From positions 111,429 through 175,428 of the forward strand of contig NZ_JACC01000010.1 of the NCBI RefSeq assembly GCF_000520955.1: DNA of 64,000 nt, written 5' to 3'. Each line of letters begins with the position of its first letter. The stretch's first letter is position 1. The notes beneath the pieces were generated by a model that saw nothing but the letters and a program-made list of their open reading frames with translations, ran no database searches and was not told the origin of the DNA. A program made the translations under genes and the position numbers. The DNA is from Aquimarina pacifica (GTDB lineage Bacteria > Bacteroidota > Bacteroidia > Flavobacteriales > Flavobacteriaceae). This document shows, one piece after another, positions 45,907 to 56,200 of this stretch.

Positions 45907-46863
45907 CTAAAACAAACTTTTAATTACATCCTCAGTACTCACCCCTTCTGCCTCAGCTTTATAATTTTTTATAATACGATGACGAAGAATACCCAATGCC
46001 ACTGATTGAACGTCTTCTATATCTGGGGAAAATTTACCTTTTATTGCTGCATTTGCCTTGGCAGCCAAAATTAGGTTTTGAGAAGCTCTAGGTCCTGCTC
46101 CCCAATCAATATAGTTTTTAACCAAGTCTGTTGCTGTTTCTGAATTAGGTCTTGTTTTACCAACCATACCTACCGCATACTCAATTACATTATCAGCAAC
46201 TGGTATTCTACGAATAAGGTTTTGGAAATCAATAATTTCTTGGGCTGTAAACAAAGGGTTTACAGTATTGGTATGATCGCCTGTAGTACTTTTAACAACC
46301 TCAACCTCTTCCTCAAAGCTTGGGTACTTGAGTTCAATCGCGAACATGAACCTATCCAATTGTGCTTCTGGCAAAGGATATGTACCTTCTTGCTCTATAG
46401 GATTTTGTGTTGCAAGTACAAAATAAGGTAAATCTAATGTATAATGATGTCCTGCTACGGTAACCGATCTCTCCTGCATTGCTTCTAATAATGCAGCTTG
46501 TGTTTTAGGAGGAGTACGGTTAATTTCATCAGCTAATATAATATTAGAAAATATTGGTCCTTTTATAAACTTAAAATGTCTTGTTTCATCTAGGATTTCA
46601 CTACCGAGTATATCACTAGGCATGAGATCAGGTGTAAATTGAATTCTTTTAAAACTTAATCCAAGAGCTTTGGATATGGTATTAACCATAAGAGTTTTTG
46701 CCAACCCAGGGACACCTATTAATAACGCATGACCTCCAGAAAAAACAGAAATAAGTATCTGATCGATAACTTCTTCCTGCCCAATTATTATTTTGGAAAT
46801 TTCTTTTTTAAGTTCTGAATGTTTTTTTACTAGTTTTTCTATAGCCACTACGTCGTTTGACAT
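45907..46863 (-). CDS. MoxR-family AAA ATPase
   Basis: A 318-residue AAA+ ATPase: Walker A LIGVPGLAKTLMVN (about 55), Walker B ILADEINRTPPKTQAALLEAMQE (about 108), sensor ATQNPIEQEGTYPLPEAQLDRF (about 152) and lid GPRASQNLILAAKA. MoxR proteins act as chaperones in maturation of protein complexes, often with a VWA-domain partner; none is in the window on this side. It lies nine bases after the SurA-like gene, ending the foldase operon. Confidence 0.92.
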   Translation of the reverse strand: MSNDVVAIEKLVKKHSELKKEISKIIIGQEEVIDQILISVFSGGHALLIGVPGLAKTLMVNTISKALGLSFKRIQFTPDLMPSDILGSEILDETRHFKFIKGPIFSNIILADEINRTPPKTQAALLEAMQERSVTVAGHHYTLDLPYFVLATQNPIEQEGTYPLPEAQLDRFMFAIELKYPSFEEEVEVVKSTTGDHTNTVNPLFTAQEIIDFQNLIRRIPVADNVIEYAVGMVGKTRPNSETATDLVKNYIDWGAGPRASQNLILAAKANAAIKGKFSPDIEDVQSVALGILRHRIIKNYKAEAEGVSTEDVIKSLF

Positions 46864-46871
46864 ATTATTTT

Positions 46872-48389
46872 TTATTTTTTTAACCAGTTACCACTATACT
46901 CACAGTTTCTATATTCACCATTTATCTTAACATACGTATCTGCAATTTTCTCATTCTGCCATTTTCTAATAGCTTCAATTTGCTTTTTCCTGAGAGCCAA
47001 CTCTTGTATTTTGAGATAGTCGGTAGAATACTCTGCTATATGCTCATCATAACGATTTAAAACCGTGATTAATTTATACTTCTTCCTTCCTTGTCTATCT
47101 TGATCAGGAATTACCAACGAAACCTCATTTGTTTTTAATTTAGATACTTGATCATACAATATAGGATCAATTTTGGTAAGTTCAAAATGCGTATCCCCTG
47201 TTGTTGGATTAATTAACTGGCCTCCATCTTCTTTTGTTTCTTTATCATCACTAAATTTTCTTGCAGCCTCTTTAAATTTTATTTTACCCGAAACAACCTT
47301 ATCTCTTATCGAATCTATTTGTTTTTTAGCTATTTCAATACTTGATCTTGTTACCTCAGGAATAAGTAATATATGCCTAACATCTATTTCTTCTCCTCGA
47401 ATCCTGTCTACTTTTACGATGTGCCATCCAAAATCAGTTTTAAAAGGCTCACTTACCTCTCCTTGCTGCAAACTAAATGCTACATCTTTAAATTCTTTTG
47501 CAAAATTGGTTTGACGGTTAAGTGTATATTTTCCTCCAGTAGACTTTGACCCTGGGTCTTGAGAATATAATACTGCTTTGGTAGCAAAGCTACTTCCGTT
47601 CTCTACTATATCTTCTCTAAACTGCAATAATCTATCGACAACTTTTTGCTCTTCTTCTTCAGGGATTTCAGGTTCTATTACTATTTGTGCCAGTTCTACT
47701 TCTGTACCAAAAAGTGGTCGGTCATCTTTTGGAATTTCATCAAAAAACTCTCTAACCTCTTCTGGAGTAATCTGAATATCCTGAATAATTTTTGTTCTCA
47801 TCTGTTCAGATAATCTATTTGACTTATTGATCTCAAAAAGTTCCTTTTTAAAATCATCAATATTATCCTTTTTATAAAACTTTAATACTTTTTCTTCGGT
47901 ACCAAGCTCACTAGTCATATAGCTTAGTTGTTGCTCAACCATAGCGTTCACTTCTGCATCTTTTACGATAATACTATCTTGAATAGCATGATGTGCATAT
48001 AATTTACTCTCAAACAAACTTCCTGCTAACTCACAGCGACTTACATTTTCTTGAGAAACACCTTCACTTATTAATTGTTGGTATGCGATGGCTACATCAC
48101 TATCAAGAATCACGTTTTCGCCTATCACAGCAGCAACACCATCTATCTTCATTCTCTTAAATGGTGCCTTAACAGAATCTTTGGGTACATCTACAGCATT
48201 TTCTATCAATGAATCTTTTTCATTAATTTTGGCAATTGTATCATTATCAGACAAACCACTCTCAACAACTATGGCATTTTGAACGACCTGCGCAGAGTCT
48301 TTTACTTTTTCTTCTACATTTTCTTGAGCAAATATTTGTGATCCTGCACTTATCGTAACTAAAGCGCAAAAAATAGTAGTTTTAATCAT
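46872..48389 (-). CDS. SurA-like periplasmic peptidyl-prolyl isomerase
   Basis: 505 residues from ATG 48389, chosen because it places the signal peptide (MIKTTIFCALVTISAGSQIFAQ) at the very start; ATG 48419 would add ten residues. SurA N-terminal chaperone domain at about 75-215 and two parvulin domains (about 215-320: ELAQIVIEPEIPEEEEQ, DPGSKSTGGKYTLNR; about 335-440: VRHILLIPEV, KETKEDGGQLINP). It would escort outer-membrane proteins. The start overlaps the upstream gene by eight bases. Confidence 0.9.
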   Translation of the reverse strand: MIKTTIFCALVTISAGSQIFAQENVEEKVKDSAQVVQNAIVVESGLSDNDTIAKINEKDSLIENAVDVPKDSVKAPFKRMKIDGVAAVIGENVILDSDVAIAYQQLISEGVSQENVSRCELAGSLFESKLYAHHAIQDSIIVKDAEVNAMVEQQLSYMTSELGTEEKVLKFYKKDNIDDFKKELFEINKSNRLSEQMRTKIIQDIQITPEEVREFFDEIPKDDRPLFGTEVELAQIVIEPEIPEEEEQKVVDRLLQFREDIVENGSSFATKAVLYSQDPGSKSTGGKYTLNRQTNFAKEFKDVAFSLQQGEVSEPFKTDFGWHIVKVDRIRGEEIDVRHILLIPEVTRSSIEIAKKQIDSIRDKVVSGKIKFKEAARKFSDDKETKEDGGQLINPTTGDTHFELTKIDPILYDQVSKLKTNEVSLVIPDQDRQGRKKYKLITVLNRYDEHIAEYSTDYLKIQELALRKKQIEAIRKWQNEKIADTYVKINGEYRNCEYSGNWLKK

Positions 48390-49230
48390 ATACTTCAAAT
48401 TGTTTATTCTCGACTGCATCTCTTGTAATATCTTTTTCTATTTTCTTTATCAATTCTAGCTTCCTTTTATTTAGAATTATTTGTCTTATTCTTGGTCGAA
48501 TATATTCTAATGGTGCTAACTCATTTCTCCCTAAAAAATGTTCTATTTTAACCAAATAAATCCCTGTAGAATCTTTAAGTTGCACTTCTTTTTTATTTTT
48601 TAGAAGCTTTGACTTATCCTGCTTTTTAAGTATGGGGATTCTACCAAATATTTGGTCCAATTTTATCCAAGTCGAATCATTGAGAGAATATGCCAAATAC
48701 TGTACTTTTTTCTCTATTAATTCTTCTTTATCCTCTTCATTAAAACGACCAAATTGTTTTCGTGTTGCAACAATTCTATCATAATCAGCAGGCAAATGTA
48801 AGTAACGTAATTTTACTAGCTCCTCATTAAGGTTAAAATTTTTTAAATTCTGTTCGTAATAGGACTGAAGATCTTGCTCAGTTATCTCCATATCAATAGA
48901 CTTATTAATAACTGCATTCTTATATGCATTTATATATAAGGTGTTTTTATAATTTTCTACAAGATCATCAAAGGTTTCTAATTCTTCTTCTGTAAGATTA
49001 AGTTTTGCTTGATCAATAAATAATTGGCGGGTTGCCCAGTTATTAATATAAGTTTTGATAATATTAGAACTATCAACTGATGGTGTATTTTCGGGCACAA
49101 GATTTTTGAGATCTTCCTTATATAAGTAACTATTGTTTACTCTTGCTACTATCTCTTTCTTTATCCGATTTTCAAAATTTTGGCACGACACAAGTACTAA
49201 TACCCACAACACTACTATATAACGTCTCAC
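48382..49230 (-). CDS. SurA N-domain-like lipoprotein without rotamase domain
   Basis: 282 residues, GTG start. Lipoprotein signal (VLVLVSC, Cys 16). Helical, with the SurA/PpiD N-terminal pattern (VARVNNSYLYKEDLKNLV, INNWATRQLFIDQAKLNLTEEE, ITEQDLQSYYEQNLKNF) but no parvulin active-site segment. Probably a chaperone-like partner of the flanking isomerases; middle gene of the operon. Its stop overlaps the next start. Confidence 0.75.
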   Translation of the reverse strand: MRRYIVVLWVLVLVSCQNFENRIKKEIVARVNNSYLYKEDLKNLVPENTPSVDSSNIIKTYINNWATRQLFIDQAKLNLTEEELETFDDLVENYKNTLYINAYKNAVINKSIDMEITEQDLQSYYEQNLKNFNLNEELVKLRYLHLPADYDRIVATRKQFGRFNEEDKEELIEKKVQYLAYSLNDSTWIKLDQIFGRIPILKKQDKSKLLKNKKEVQLKDSTGIYLVKIEHFLGRNELAPLEYIRPRIRQIILNKRKLELIKKIEKDITRDAVENKQFEVYD

Positions 49231-49339
49231 CTGTTTTTATCTTTTAATTATTCAAAAATTAAAACCCCTATGCTCCATACCCGCAAGATCGCAACTCTAA
49301 AGTTTTTCTATTCAGAAAAAGCTTAAAGACTGTTTGAGC

Positions 49340-51292
49340 TTATATAGACAATTCTTTTCTAACCCTTTTTAGGGTTTTATCATTGACTTGCACTGAATAT
49401 TTTGTTTTCAGACTGTCTAACCATTTGTTTTCAATGCTTTCTTGAAAATCACTAATAACCTCTCCTTTAGTTTCTTCAAAAGTTTTAATTCTTGAAGGCA
49501 CTATTTCTTTCACCATAATAAGAGTAGAAAAATTCTCTTTATTAGTAATTGTAATTTCTCCTTCTTCAACAGTAAAATCTTTTGGTAATACGTCCTTTCC
49601 CTTGACTAATTCTTCTTCAGAAATTAAGACTAAACTAACATCTCCTTTATTAACCTCATTCTTGATCTCTTCGATTGACTTTTTTGCTGTGAGTAGCCCC
49701 TCAACCTTATTAATTGCTTCTAGCTTTGATGATGAAGCTTTGATTACTTTATAACTCTCGTTTTTAGTATATTTATCCTTTTGCGCTTCATAGTATTTCT
49801 TAAGACCTATTGAATCTGTTTTGGACACATTCCATATCTTAGACTCCATAAGATCGAAAAGAAGAAGTCCTTCTCGATACTCATTAATAATATTTGCAAA
49901 ATCGGCATTATCTTCTTCGAGATGATTTTCATAGTATTCTAGTAATTTTGAAGACTCAAAAGTTTTATACAGTTGATCAACAAAAATATCTGTATCTGCA
50001 AAAGCTGACCCTCTACTTTTATTTTTTTTAAGATAGACTACAAAATCGTTATAAGAATACTTTTCATCTTTTATACTAAATAAGTCCTTAGTAAGATCTG
50101 TATTTTCGTCAATGACCCATTCTTGATCAAAAAATGTTTCTGGTATTGTTTGTTTAAAATAAGAAATTGCACTTTCGTTTTTTATAACCGAATACTTTTG
50201 CTTTAACGAATCAATAAATGCTTTTGTTACAAGTTTAGACCTACCATCCTTTTCTACTTTTTTAGCCAATTCACTTTTTTGCTCTTTAAAAGTTTTGAGA
50301 GGATGTTTTTCTATCAATTGGATAATATGCCATCCATACTTGGTCTTTATAGGTTTAGAAAGCTCTCCTTTTTCCTGAAGACTAAAAGCAGTTTGTTCGA
50401 ATTCTTTAGAATTAAGTGCTCCTTGTCCAAACCTTCTAATTTTACCACCTTCAATAGCTGTACTGGGATCATCACTATATTCTTTGGCCAATGAAGCAAA
50501 TGCAACTCCTTGATTGAGTTGTTGGTTGATTTCTTTAATTCTTTTTTCTGCTTCTTCTGCTGTTCTCCTTGCATTTATAGCTACCATTATATGGGCAACA
50601 GTAACTTCGCCTAGTTTCTTTTCTCGTGCATTTACTTTTACAATATGAAAACCAAATTGTGTTCTAAAAGGCATAGAAATATCATTTACTTGAGTAGTAT
50701 AAGCAGCGTCTTCGAATTCATAAACCATTCTAAAAGCAGAAAACCAACCTAAATCCCCACCATTCTTAACAACCGAAGGGTCTTGACTATACTCTTTTGC
50801 AATAGTTTCAAAAGATGCTCCCTTTATGATCTTATCTCTTGCTTCTACAATTTTTTGATATGCCGCCAAAGTATCCTTGGCCGATGCGTTGGGTTTTACA
50901 CCAATAAGAATATGACTTGCCTGAATTCGTTCTAATGACCGATCATATGCCTCTTTTACCAAAGCATCAGAAATTCTCGTATCTTTAAGATATCCTTTTG
51001 CCAGTTGTTTTCTGTATCCCTCAAATTCCTTTAAATAAGTGTCTTTTTTATCTAAACCGAGGTTTCTTGCTTCTTTTAATTTTAGCTTATAATTAATAAA
51101 CAAATCAAGGTATTCATCGATGTTTTTTTGAGAATCATCCTTTACTAGATCAATATTTTTAAGATAAACCCTCTTAAATTCTGATATATATACTGGTGAA
51201 TCATCAATCGTAAATAATACATCCTTTGATTGCTGTGCATTTGCAACAAAAAAAGAAGCCCCTAAAAAGAATAACAATAACGTTTTGCGCAT
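49340..51292 (-). CDS. Periplasmic peptidyl-prolyl isomerase with two parvulin domains
   Basis: 650 residues: signal peptide (cleavage after VANAQ, about 20), a SurA/PpiD-like N-terminal chaperone domain (about 22-118) and two rotamase domains (about 120-220: ASHILIGVKPNASAKDTLAAY, DPSVVKNGGDLGWFSAFRMV, FGFHIVKV; about 226-330: VAHIMVAINARRTAEEAEKR, DPSTAIEGGKIRRFGQG, YGWHIIQLIEKHPL), then a long helical tail. First gene of a foldase operon (three foldases then MoxR), driven by a consensus promoter. Confidence 0.9.
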   Translation of the reverse strand: MRKTLLLFFLGASFFVANAQQSKDVLFTIDDSPVYISEFKRVYLKNIDLVKDDSQKNIDEYLDLFINYKLKLKEARNLGLDKKDTYLKEFEGYRKQLAKGYLKDTRISDALVKEAYDRSLERIQASHILIGVKPNASAKDTLAAYQKIVEARDKIIKGASFETIAKEYSQDPSVVKNGGDLGWFSAFRMVYEFEDAAYTTQVNDISMPFRTQFGFHIVKVNAREKKLGEVTVAHIMVAINARRTAEEAEKRIKEINQQLNQGVAFASLAKEYSDDPSTAIEGGKIRRFGQGALNSKEFEQTAFSLQEKGELSKPIKTKYGWHIIQLIEKHPLKTFKEQKSELAKKVEKDGRSKLVTKAFIDSLKQKYSVIKNESAISYFKQTIPETFFDQEWVIDENTDLTKDLFSIKDEKYSYNDFVVYLKKNKSRGSAFADTDIFVDQLYKTFESSKLLEYYENHLEEDNADFANIINEYREGLLLFDLMESKIWNVSKTDSIGLKKYYEAQKDKYTKNESYKVIKASSSKLEAINKVEGLLTAKKSIEEIKNEVNKGDVSLVLISEEELVKGKDVLPKDFTVEEGEITITNKENFSTLIMVKEIVPSRIKTFEETKGEVISDFQESIENKWLDSLKTKYSVQVNDKTLKRVRKELSI

Positions 51293-51322
51293 GATTTATT
51301 TGTTATGAAGTCCTAAACTGGA

Positions 51323-51352
51323 CAAAAATAATAATATTAAGATGTTTTACAA
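51323..51352 (-). promoter_or_regulatory. Bacteroidota-type promoter of the foldase-moxR operon
   Basis: On the minus strand TTG (51352-51350), 19 bases, TATTTTTG (51330-51323): full match to the consensus, about 30 bases before the ATG. Confidence 0.75.
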
Positions 51353-51463
51353 GTTCTTTTTCTAACGAAGCAATTAAAGGTATAGTATTAGTTTTTAAAA
51401 TTTTTATGTTCTACGTATATTGCGCCCCCATACTCTAACACCTAATAACCTAGAATCCCCAAA

Positions 51464-51916
51464 ATGAAATATACTACTCGTGTGATCATTAACCAACCAT
51501 TAGAACTAGTTACCAAAGAATATAAATCCAGAAAAAACATGAAGCATTGGCAAAAAGGTTTTGTTAGTGTTGAACCGTTGGTTATTGAAGAAGAAAAAAC
51601 AGGAACTACTGTTAAGCTAATATATAGAATCGGAAAAAAAGAGATCGAAGTAACTGAAACTATTATCCTTATGGATCTTCCGGAATCAATACACCGCACC
51701 TTTGATTCTAAAAACATATATAACATTCAAGAAAATAATTTTGAAAAATTACCCAACGGAAGTACAAAGTGGACCTCTACTAATGAATTCAGATTTAGTG
51801 GCTCCTTAAAATTCATGAAGCCTTTCTTGTATGCAGCTTTCAAAAATAAATCCTATATGCAAATGCAAAATTTCAAGGTATTTATTGAAGACGGAAAAAG
51901 TGTTCTCATGGACTAA
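51464..51916 (+). CDS. SRPBCC (START-like) family protein
   Basis: A 150-residue cytoplasmic protein with the Bet v1/START pattern: starts KYTTRVIINQPLELVTKEYKS, then beta strands with EVTETIILMDLPESI and STKWTSTNEFRFSG, and a C-terminal long helix (KNKSYMQMQNFKVFIED). Such domains bind hydrophobic ligands. No neighbours point to the ligand. Divergent from the foldase operon; the next small gene follows after 63 bases. Confidence 0.8.
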   Translation: MKYTTRVIINQPLELVTKEYKSRKNMKHWQKGFVSVEPLVIEEEKTGTTVKLIYRIGKKEIEVTETIILMDLPESIHRTFDSKNIYNIQENNFEKLPNGSTKWTSTNEFRFSGSLKFMKPFLYAAFKNKSYMQMQNFKVFIEDGKSVLMD

Positions 51917-51979
51917 CATGTCTTATTTAAAAAAAAATAATTAAGAAAAAACAAACTAATACCTAAATAAAAAGATAAT

Positions 51980-52219
51980 TTGGAGCGAAAACTAAAACTA
52001 ATCTGGGATTTTAGAGGTCCAGTCGCAGCGAAAACAGCTATACATCATGAATTTCATCTTAAAGAATATATTCAGTCAGAAAAATTGTCTGTGAATATTA
52101 CCGGAACCGAAAATTTGAATGATATGCACAGTATTGCATACATGGTGGTAATTGATTCTGAAATGAAAACTGTTCGAGATGCCTTAAAACCTCACCGTGG
52201 ACAATTATACCAAGTATGA
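51980..52219 (+). CDS. Small conserved-looking protein, unknown
   Basis: 79 residues with a TTG start (no ATG upstream in frame; the first internal Met is too late). The sequence reads LIWDFRGPVAAKTAIHHEFHL then MHSIAYMVVIDSEMKTVRDALKPHRGQ; mixed alpha/beta, no signal peptide, balanced composition as for a real protein. It follows the SRPBCC gene on the same strand and may be cotranscribed. Function unknown. Confidence 0.6.
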   Translation: MERKLKLIWDFRGPVAAKTAIHHEFHLKEYIQSEKLSVNITGTENLNDMHSIAYMVVIDSEMKTVRDALKPHRGQLYQV

Positions 52220-52479
52220 CCTCTATTGATTCATTTAAAGTAACTAACCCAAAACCCAGATAGTACTTTTAGAACACCTGATACGTCTTTTGACAATTAT
52301 AACCAATAATTCTTAATACCTCATTTAATTTTTTAAGCTTCATAATATAATCTGGGCTAAATCAATCATTATAAAGGCGCTACTTCTATTCATGTTCTTA
52401 AAAAACATAATTCATGGCATATATATTGATTAAGACCTTATATATTTGCAAAAATCAAAAATCAGTAATTAAAAATAAG

Positions 52480-52998
52480 ATGAAAAAAGTATTAGTAGCT
52501 ATAATAATTTTGGCAGTTAGCATTCAGGTAAATGCACAGTCTAAAACAGGAACCATTGACACCGAATATATCCTATCACAGATGCCAGAACTTGCCCAAG
52601 TTCAGGAAGAGTTAAAGGCATATAACGCAAAACTCGAAACTGAATTAAAAGTTAAGGTTGACGATTACCAATCTAAAGTAAAAGAGTATCAAGAAAAGGT
52701 GGCTTCTTTTACTGATCCAATGAAAAAAACAAAACAAGAAGAAATCATTGCTTTAGAAAATGATATAGCAAAATTTCGTCAAAACGGATCACAACTTGTT
52801 CAGCTAGAACAAAACAATTTATTACAACCCTTATATCAAAAAATAGGGAAAGCACTAGAAGAAATATCTCAAGCCGAAAAGTTTACTCAGGTTTTTACAA
52901 TAACTTCTAGTGGTTTGGCATATATAGATCCTAGTTATGATCTTACTAAAAAGGTAATGACCAAACTTGGTATCAAAATAGAAACTCCGAAACAATAA
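52480..52998 (+). CDS. OmpH/Skp-family periplasmic chaperone
   Basis: 172 residues from ATG 52480 (the upstream in-frame codons do not fit a signal peptide). Signal peptide MKKVLVAIIILAVSIQVNAQ, then TGTIDTEYILSQMPELAQVQEEL and a long coiled coil (about 40-110), ending in a small beta part (FTITSSGLAYIDPSYDLT). Skp trimers hold outer-membrane proteins in a cavity during transit. Single gene followed by a strong terminator. Confidence 0.88.
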   Translation: MKKVLVAIIILAVSIQVNAQSKTGTIDTEYILSQMPELAQVQEELKAYNAKLETELKVKVDDYQSKVKEYQEKVASFTDPMKKTKQEEIIALENDIAKFRQNGSQLVQLEQNNLLQPLYQKIGKALEEISQAEKFTQVFTITSSGLAYIDPSYDLTKKVMTKLGIKIETPKQ

Positions 52999-53135
52999 AA
53001 AAAATCTTAACCGAATATATATATTTATTCACCTATTACAATTTGTATAATTGTTTTTTATTCAGAACACGTAATCATGACACCTTTCTTAGTACAATAA
53101 AATTAATTTATACGCGCTGAAAAGAGGTTAAATGC

Positions 53136-53177
53136 TTAAAAAAGCGGTAAGAATATATATTCTTACCGCTTTTTTTT
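53136..53177. terminator. Bidirectional terminator
   Basis: A perfect stem AAAAAAGCGGTAAGAATAT and its complement between convergent genes, with A-run and T-run on the two sides. Confidence 0.85.
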
Positions 53178-53255
53178 AAATAATAAACTACTCTAACAAA
53201 TTATTCTAAATAGCCACTTGCCATATAATGGTTAGTAATAATCATTTTTTTTTAA

Positions 53256-56200
53256 CTATAGCTTAATTACTTTCTTAGTACTAATAGGCTTATTAGCCTT
53301 GTTGTTTTCAAGAAACATCATAACGTAATATCCTGCCGCCATACCACTCATGTCTATAGAGTTTTGATTATTACTCAACACCACTTCTTTCTGAATTGCT
53401 CCTAAGATATTGTATATCTTAATTTTTGTTCCTTGAGGAACTCCAGAAAAATTAATAGTATTGAGTACAGGTACTGGAAACACTTTAATATCCGCCGACT
53501 CATTACTATTTTTTACATCAGAGGTATAAGTAACCACTAATTCAGGTATACTTACCGCTGCGTTTTCTTTTGATCCAAAAGCCAAGTCATTTCCTGACGT
53601 AGCATTTAAGACTAGACTTAATAAATCCCCTGAAACTCCATTCACATCCAACGAAATTGTCTTTGTATCACCAATAGCATACGTTTCATTTATACTACCT
53701 AATAGTTCTACTGGCTCTGGACTATTAGAAGTTGATAAATTATCCTCTGTCCAATCATCTGTACCTCCCTTATGAACGGTAAGGTTTCCATTACCCGGAT
53801 CTGAATACACCGTAAACTTAAGACTAGCATCTGTAACTACTCCGCTAATTGATGACAAATCAAACATAAGATACCCTGTTCTGTTTCCTTGTTCAACACG
53901 TACAATACTTGAATCATATCGTGTTGAACCTTGCAAGTATGCGTCATGAATTGGAGACAGACTTACTGTTTCAGGAATTATAGGCTGTTCGTCAGAAGCA
54001 GTGACCTCTATCCTATCAATATTAAATAAGTATCCAGTTCCTCCAACAAACAAAAACCTAAGGGTTTTAACACCTGCAGACAAGGTAACTGTTGTATTAT
54101 ATGCATCGTATTCATGCCATTCCCCTGTTACAGGAAGATCCAAAGAGCCAACAGAAAGTCCATCTTCAAGAATTTCTACTGTACCTCCTATACCTCGACT
54201 AGAGGCATATATATCAAATGAATAATCTCCTGAGGAATCTACATCTACCAAATACTCTACATAATCACCATTTCTAATAAAACCTAAATTACTACCTGTA
54301 CTTCCTGGAGTACTTTCTATTCGTACGGTCCCTGAATTACTTTCAAAATCTTCTGCTTCAAAAGCACCTGGTATATCGATTGTATTTTCTATCACCTCTT
54401 CCTCTACCTCAATAGTAACGGCTTCTGACAAGGTAACAGCTCCTTCGTTATCCGTGGCCTGTGCAGTTATGATATAACTTCCTTCACTTGTTAAAGTAGT
54501 AGCGATCTCATAGGGTGCCAAGTTTTCTGTTGCGACTAAGCTTCCGTCAATAAAAAACTCAACTTTAGCAATTGCACCATCAGAATCCGAAGCATTTGCA
54601 CTTAACAAAATAGAAGCTCCAGGTTCAAATGTCGATCCATTAGCTGGAGAGGTAACAGAAACAATAGGTGCTGCATTTGTTGTATCGCAATCATCTAAGA
54701 CTACTTCTGGACCAGTTCCTGTAGGCTTTGTAAACGCTTGGGTAAATACAAACTTATCTATTTCAAACCCATCTTCTCTCATAGAAAATGAAACTGTATG
54801 TACACCAGCAGTAGGCACATCTATATAGATAGTCTCATCTATTCCACAAGAAGTATCTCCTGTATCTCTTTGCTTACTCTCCCAAGTCCATGCATTCTTA
54901 CCAGAGCACCATTGCATTTTATTTCCTGTAGCCGGCCAAGATCCATCAAGTCCTACATGAATCCCGTTATCTTCTGTCCCTGTAGAATATGCCCTTACAA
55001 ATACATAATATCTACCAGGATTGGTAAACTTCACATCATAATTAAGTACAGCAACCTCTCCTCCTGTATTTGTGATATTTGTTCCCCAAATCAACTGATC
55101 GTCATGTGTAACGCGCGTATCTGGCAAAACTTCTAGATAACCACCACTACTGGCATTGCTATGGTGACTTTCATCAAGATCTGGAGTCGGTGTTGTTATG
55201 CCAGATCCATCCTGTAAGTACCATTGACGAATATCTGTTTTTGTCTGGCTCGTATAATTTTCTGCTTCTACAGCAAGAACTCCATCAACTTCTAGAGGAA
55301 TACAATCTCCTATATCATCAGTGCTCTCAGAAAATTCTAAATTGTTCAAGTTCATCAAATACGAACTCTCTCCAGTGAAATCCAAACGTAATGTTTGTTC
55401 TCCAGCAGAAAGGTCTATAGTGGTCTCTATAGTTGTCCAATTTTGCCATCCACCCGTATTGGTAACTGCCGCTTCTCCAACTTCAATTCCATTAGATGTC
55501 AAAGATATACTACTACCATTATTCGGGCTTGCTACTCTGATTTCTACATCATAAGTTCCTGATGTTTCAACATCTACTAAATACTCTACATAATCACCAT
55601 TTTCAATATACCCTAGATTAAAACCACCACCTGTATCCTCAGTGGTCTCTATTTGCACTCCATATTGGCTTGTATACGCTTCTGCTTCAAAAAAACCTGG
55701 TAATGTGATAGCTGTATTGGTTCCATCCGATTTCTTAATCAAGGCTAACCAATCATTATCATCTGGGGCAACTAAATTATTTCCTAATACTGTTGCAGTA
55801 GTTAAACTTCCACCACTTCGTGGATTATACCATTGCACTTCATATGTACTATTCCCTGATGGCAAAGTTATACTTGTTGACCCACCGTTTGGAAGATATA
55901 CAACATATGCATTTCCTGAATTAGCAAGCACATAATCATCTGAATCTCCCGTTAATCCATCATTACTTACGGCCCCTACTAAATATTCATTAAAGTAATT
56001 CTCAAAAAAAGTAATCGCATAACCTGCCTCTTGATATTTCACTCCTCTTAGTCGATGATCTTGATTAAAAAGATCACCATCATTACTTGTATATCCGTAA
56101 TAATATTCTACTCCGGCACCTCCGGCCACGAGTGTCCCATAAAGAATTTCTTCTCGCACCTCTTTGTCTGTAACGCGTATACCTATATCTGCCGGACCTT

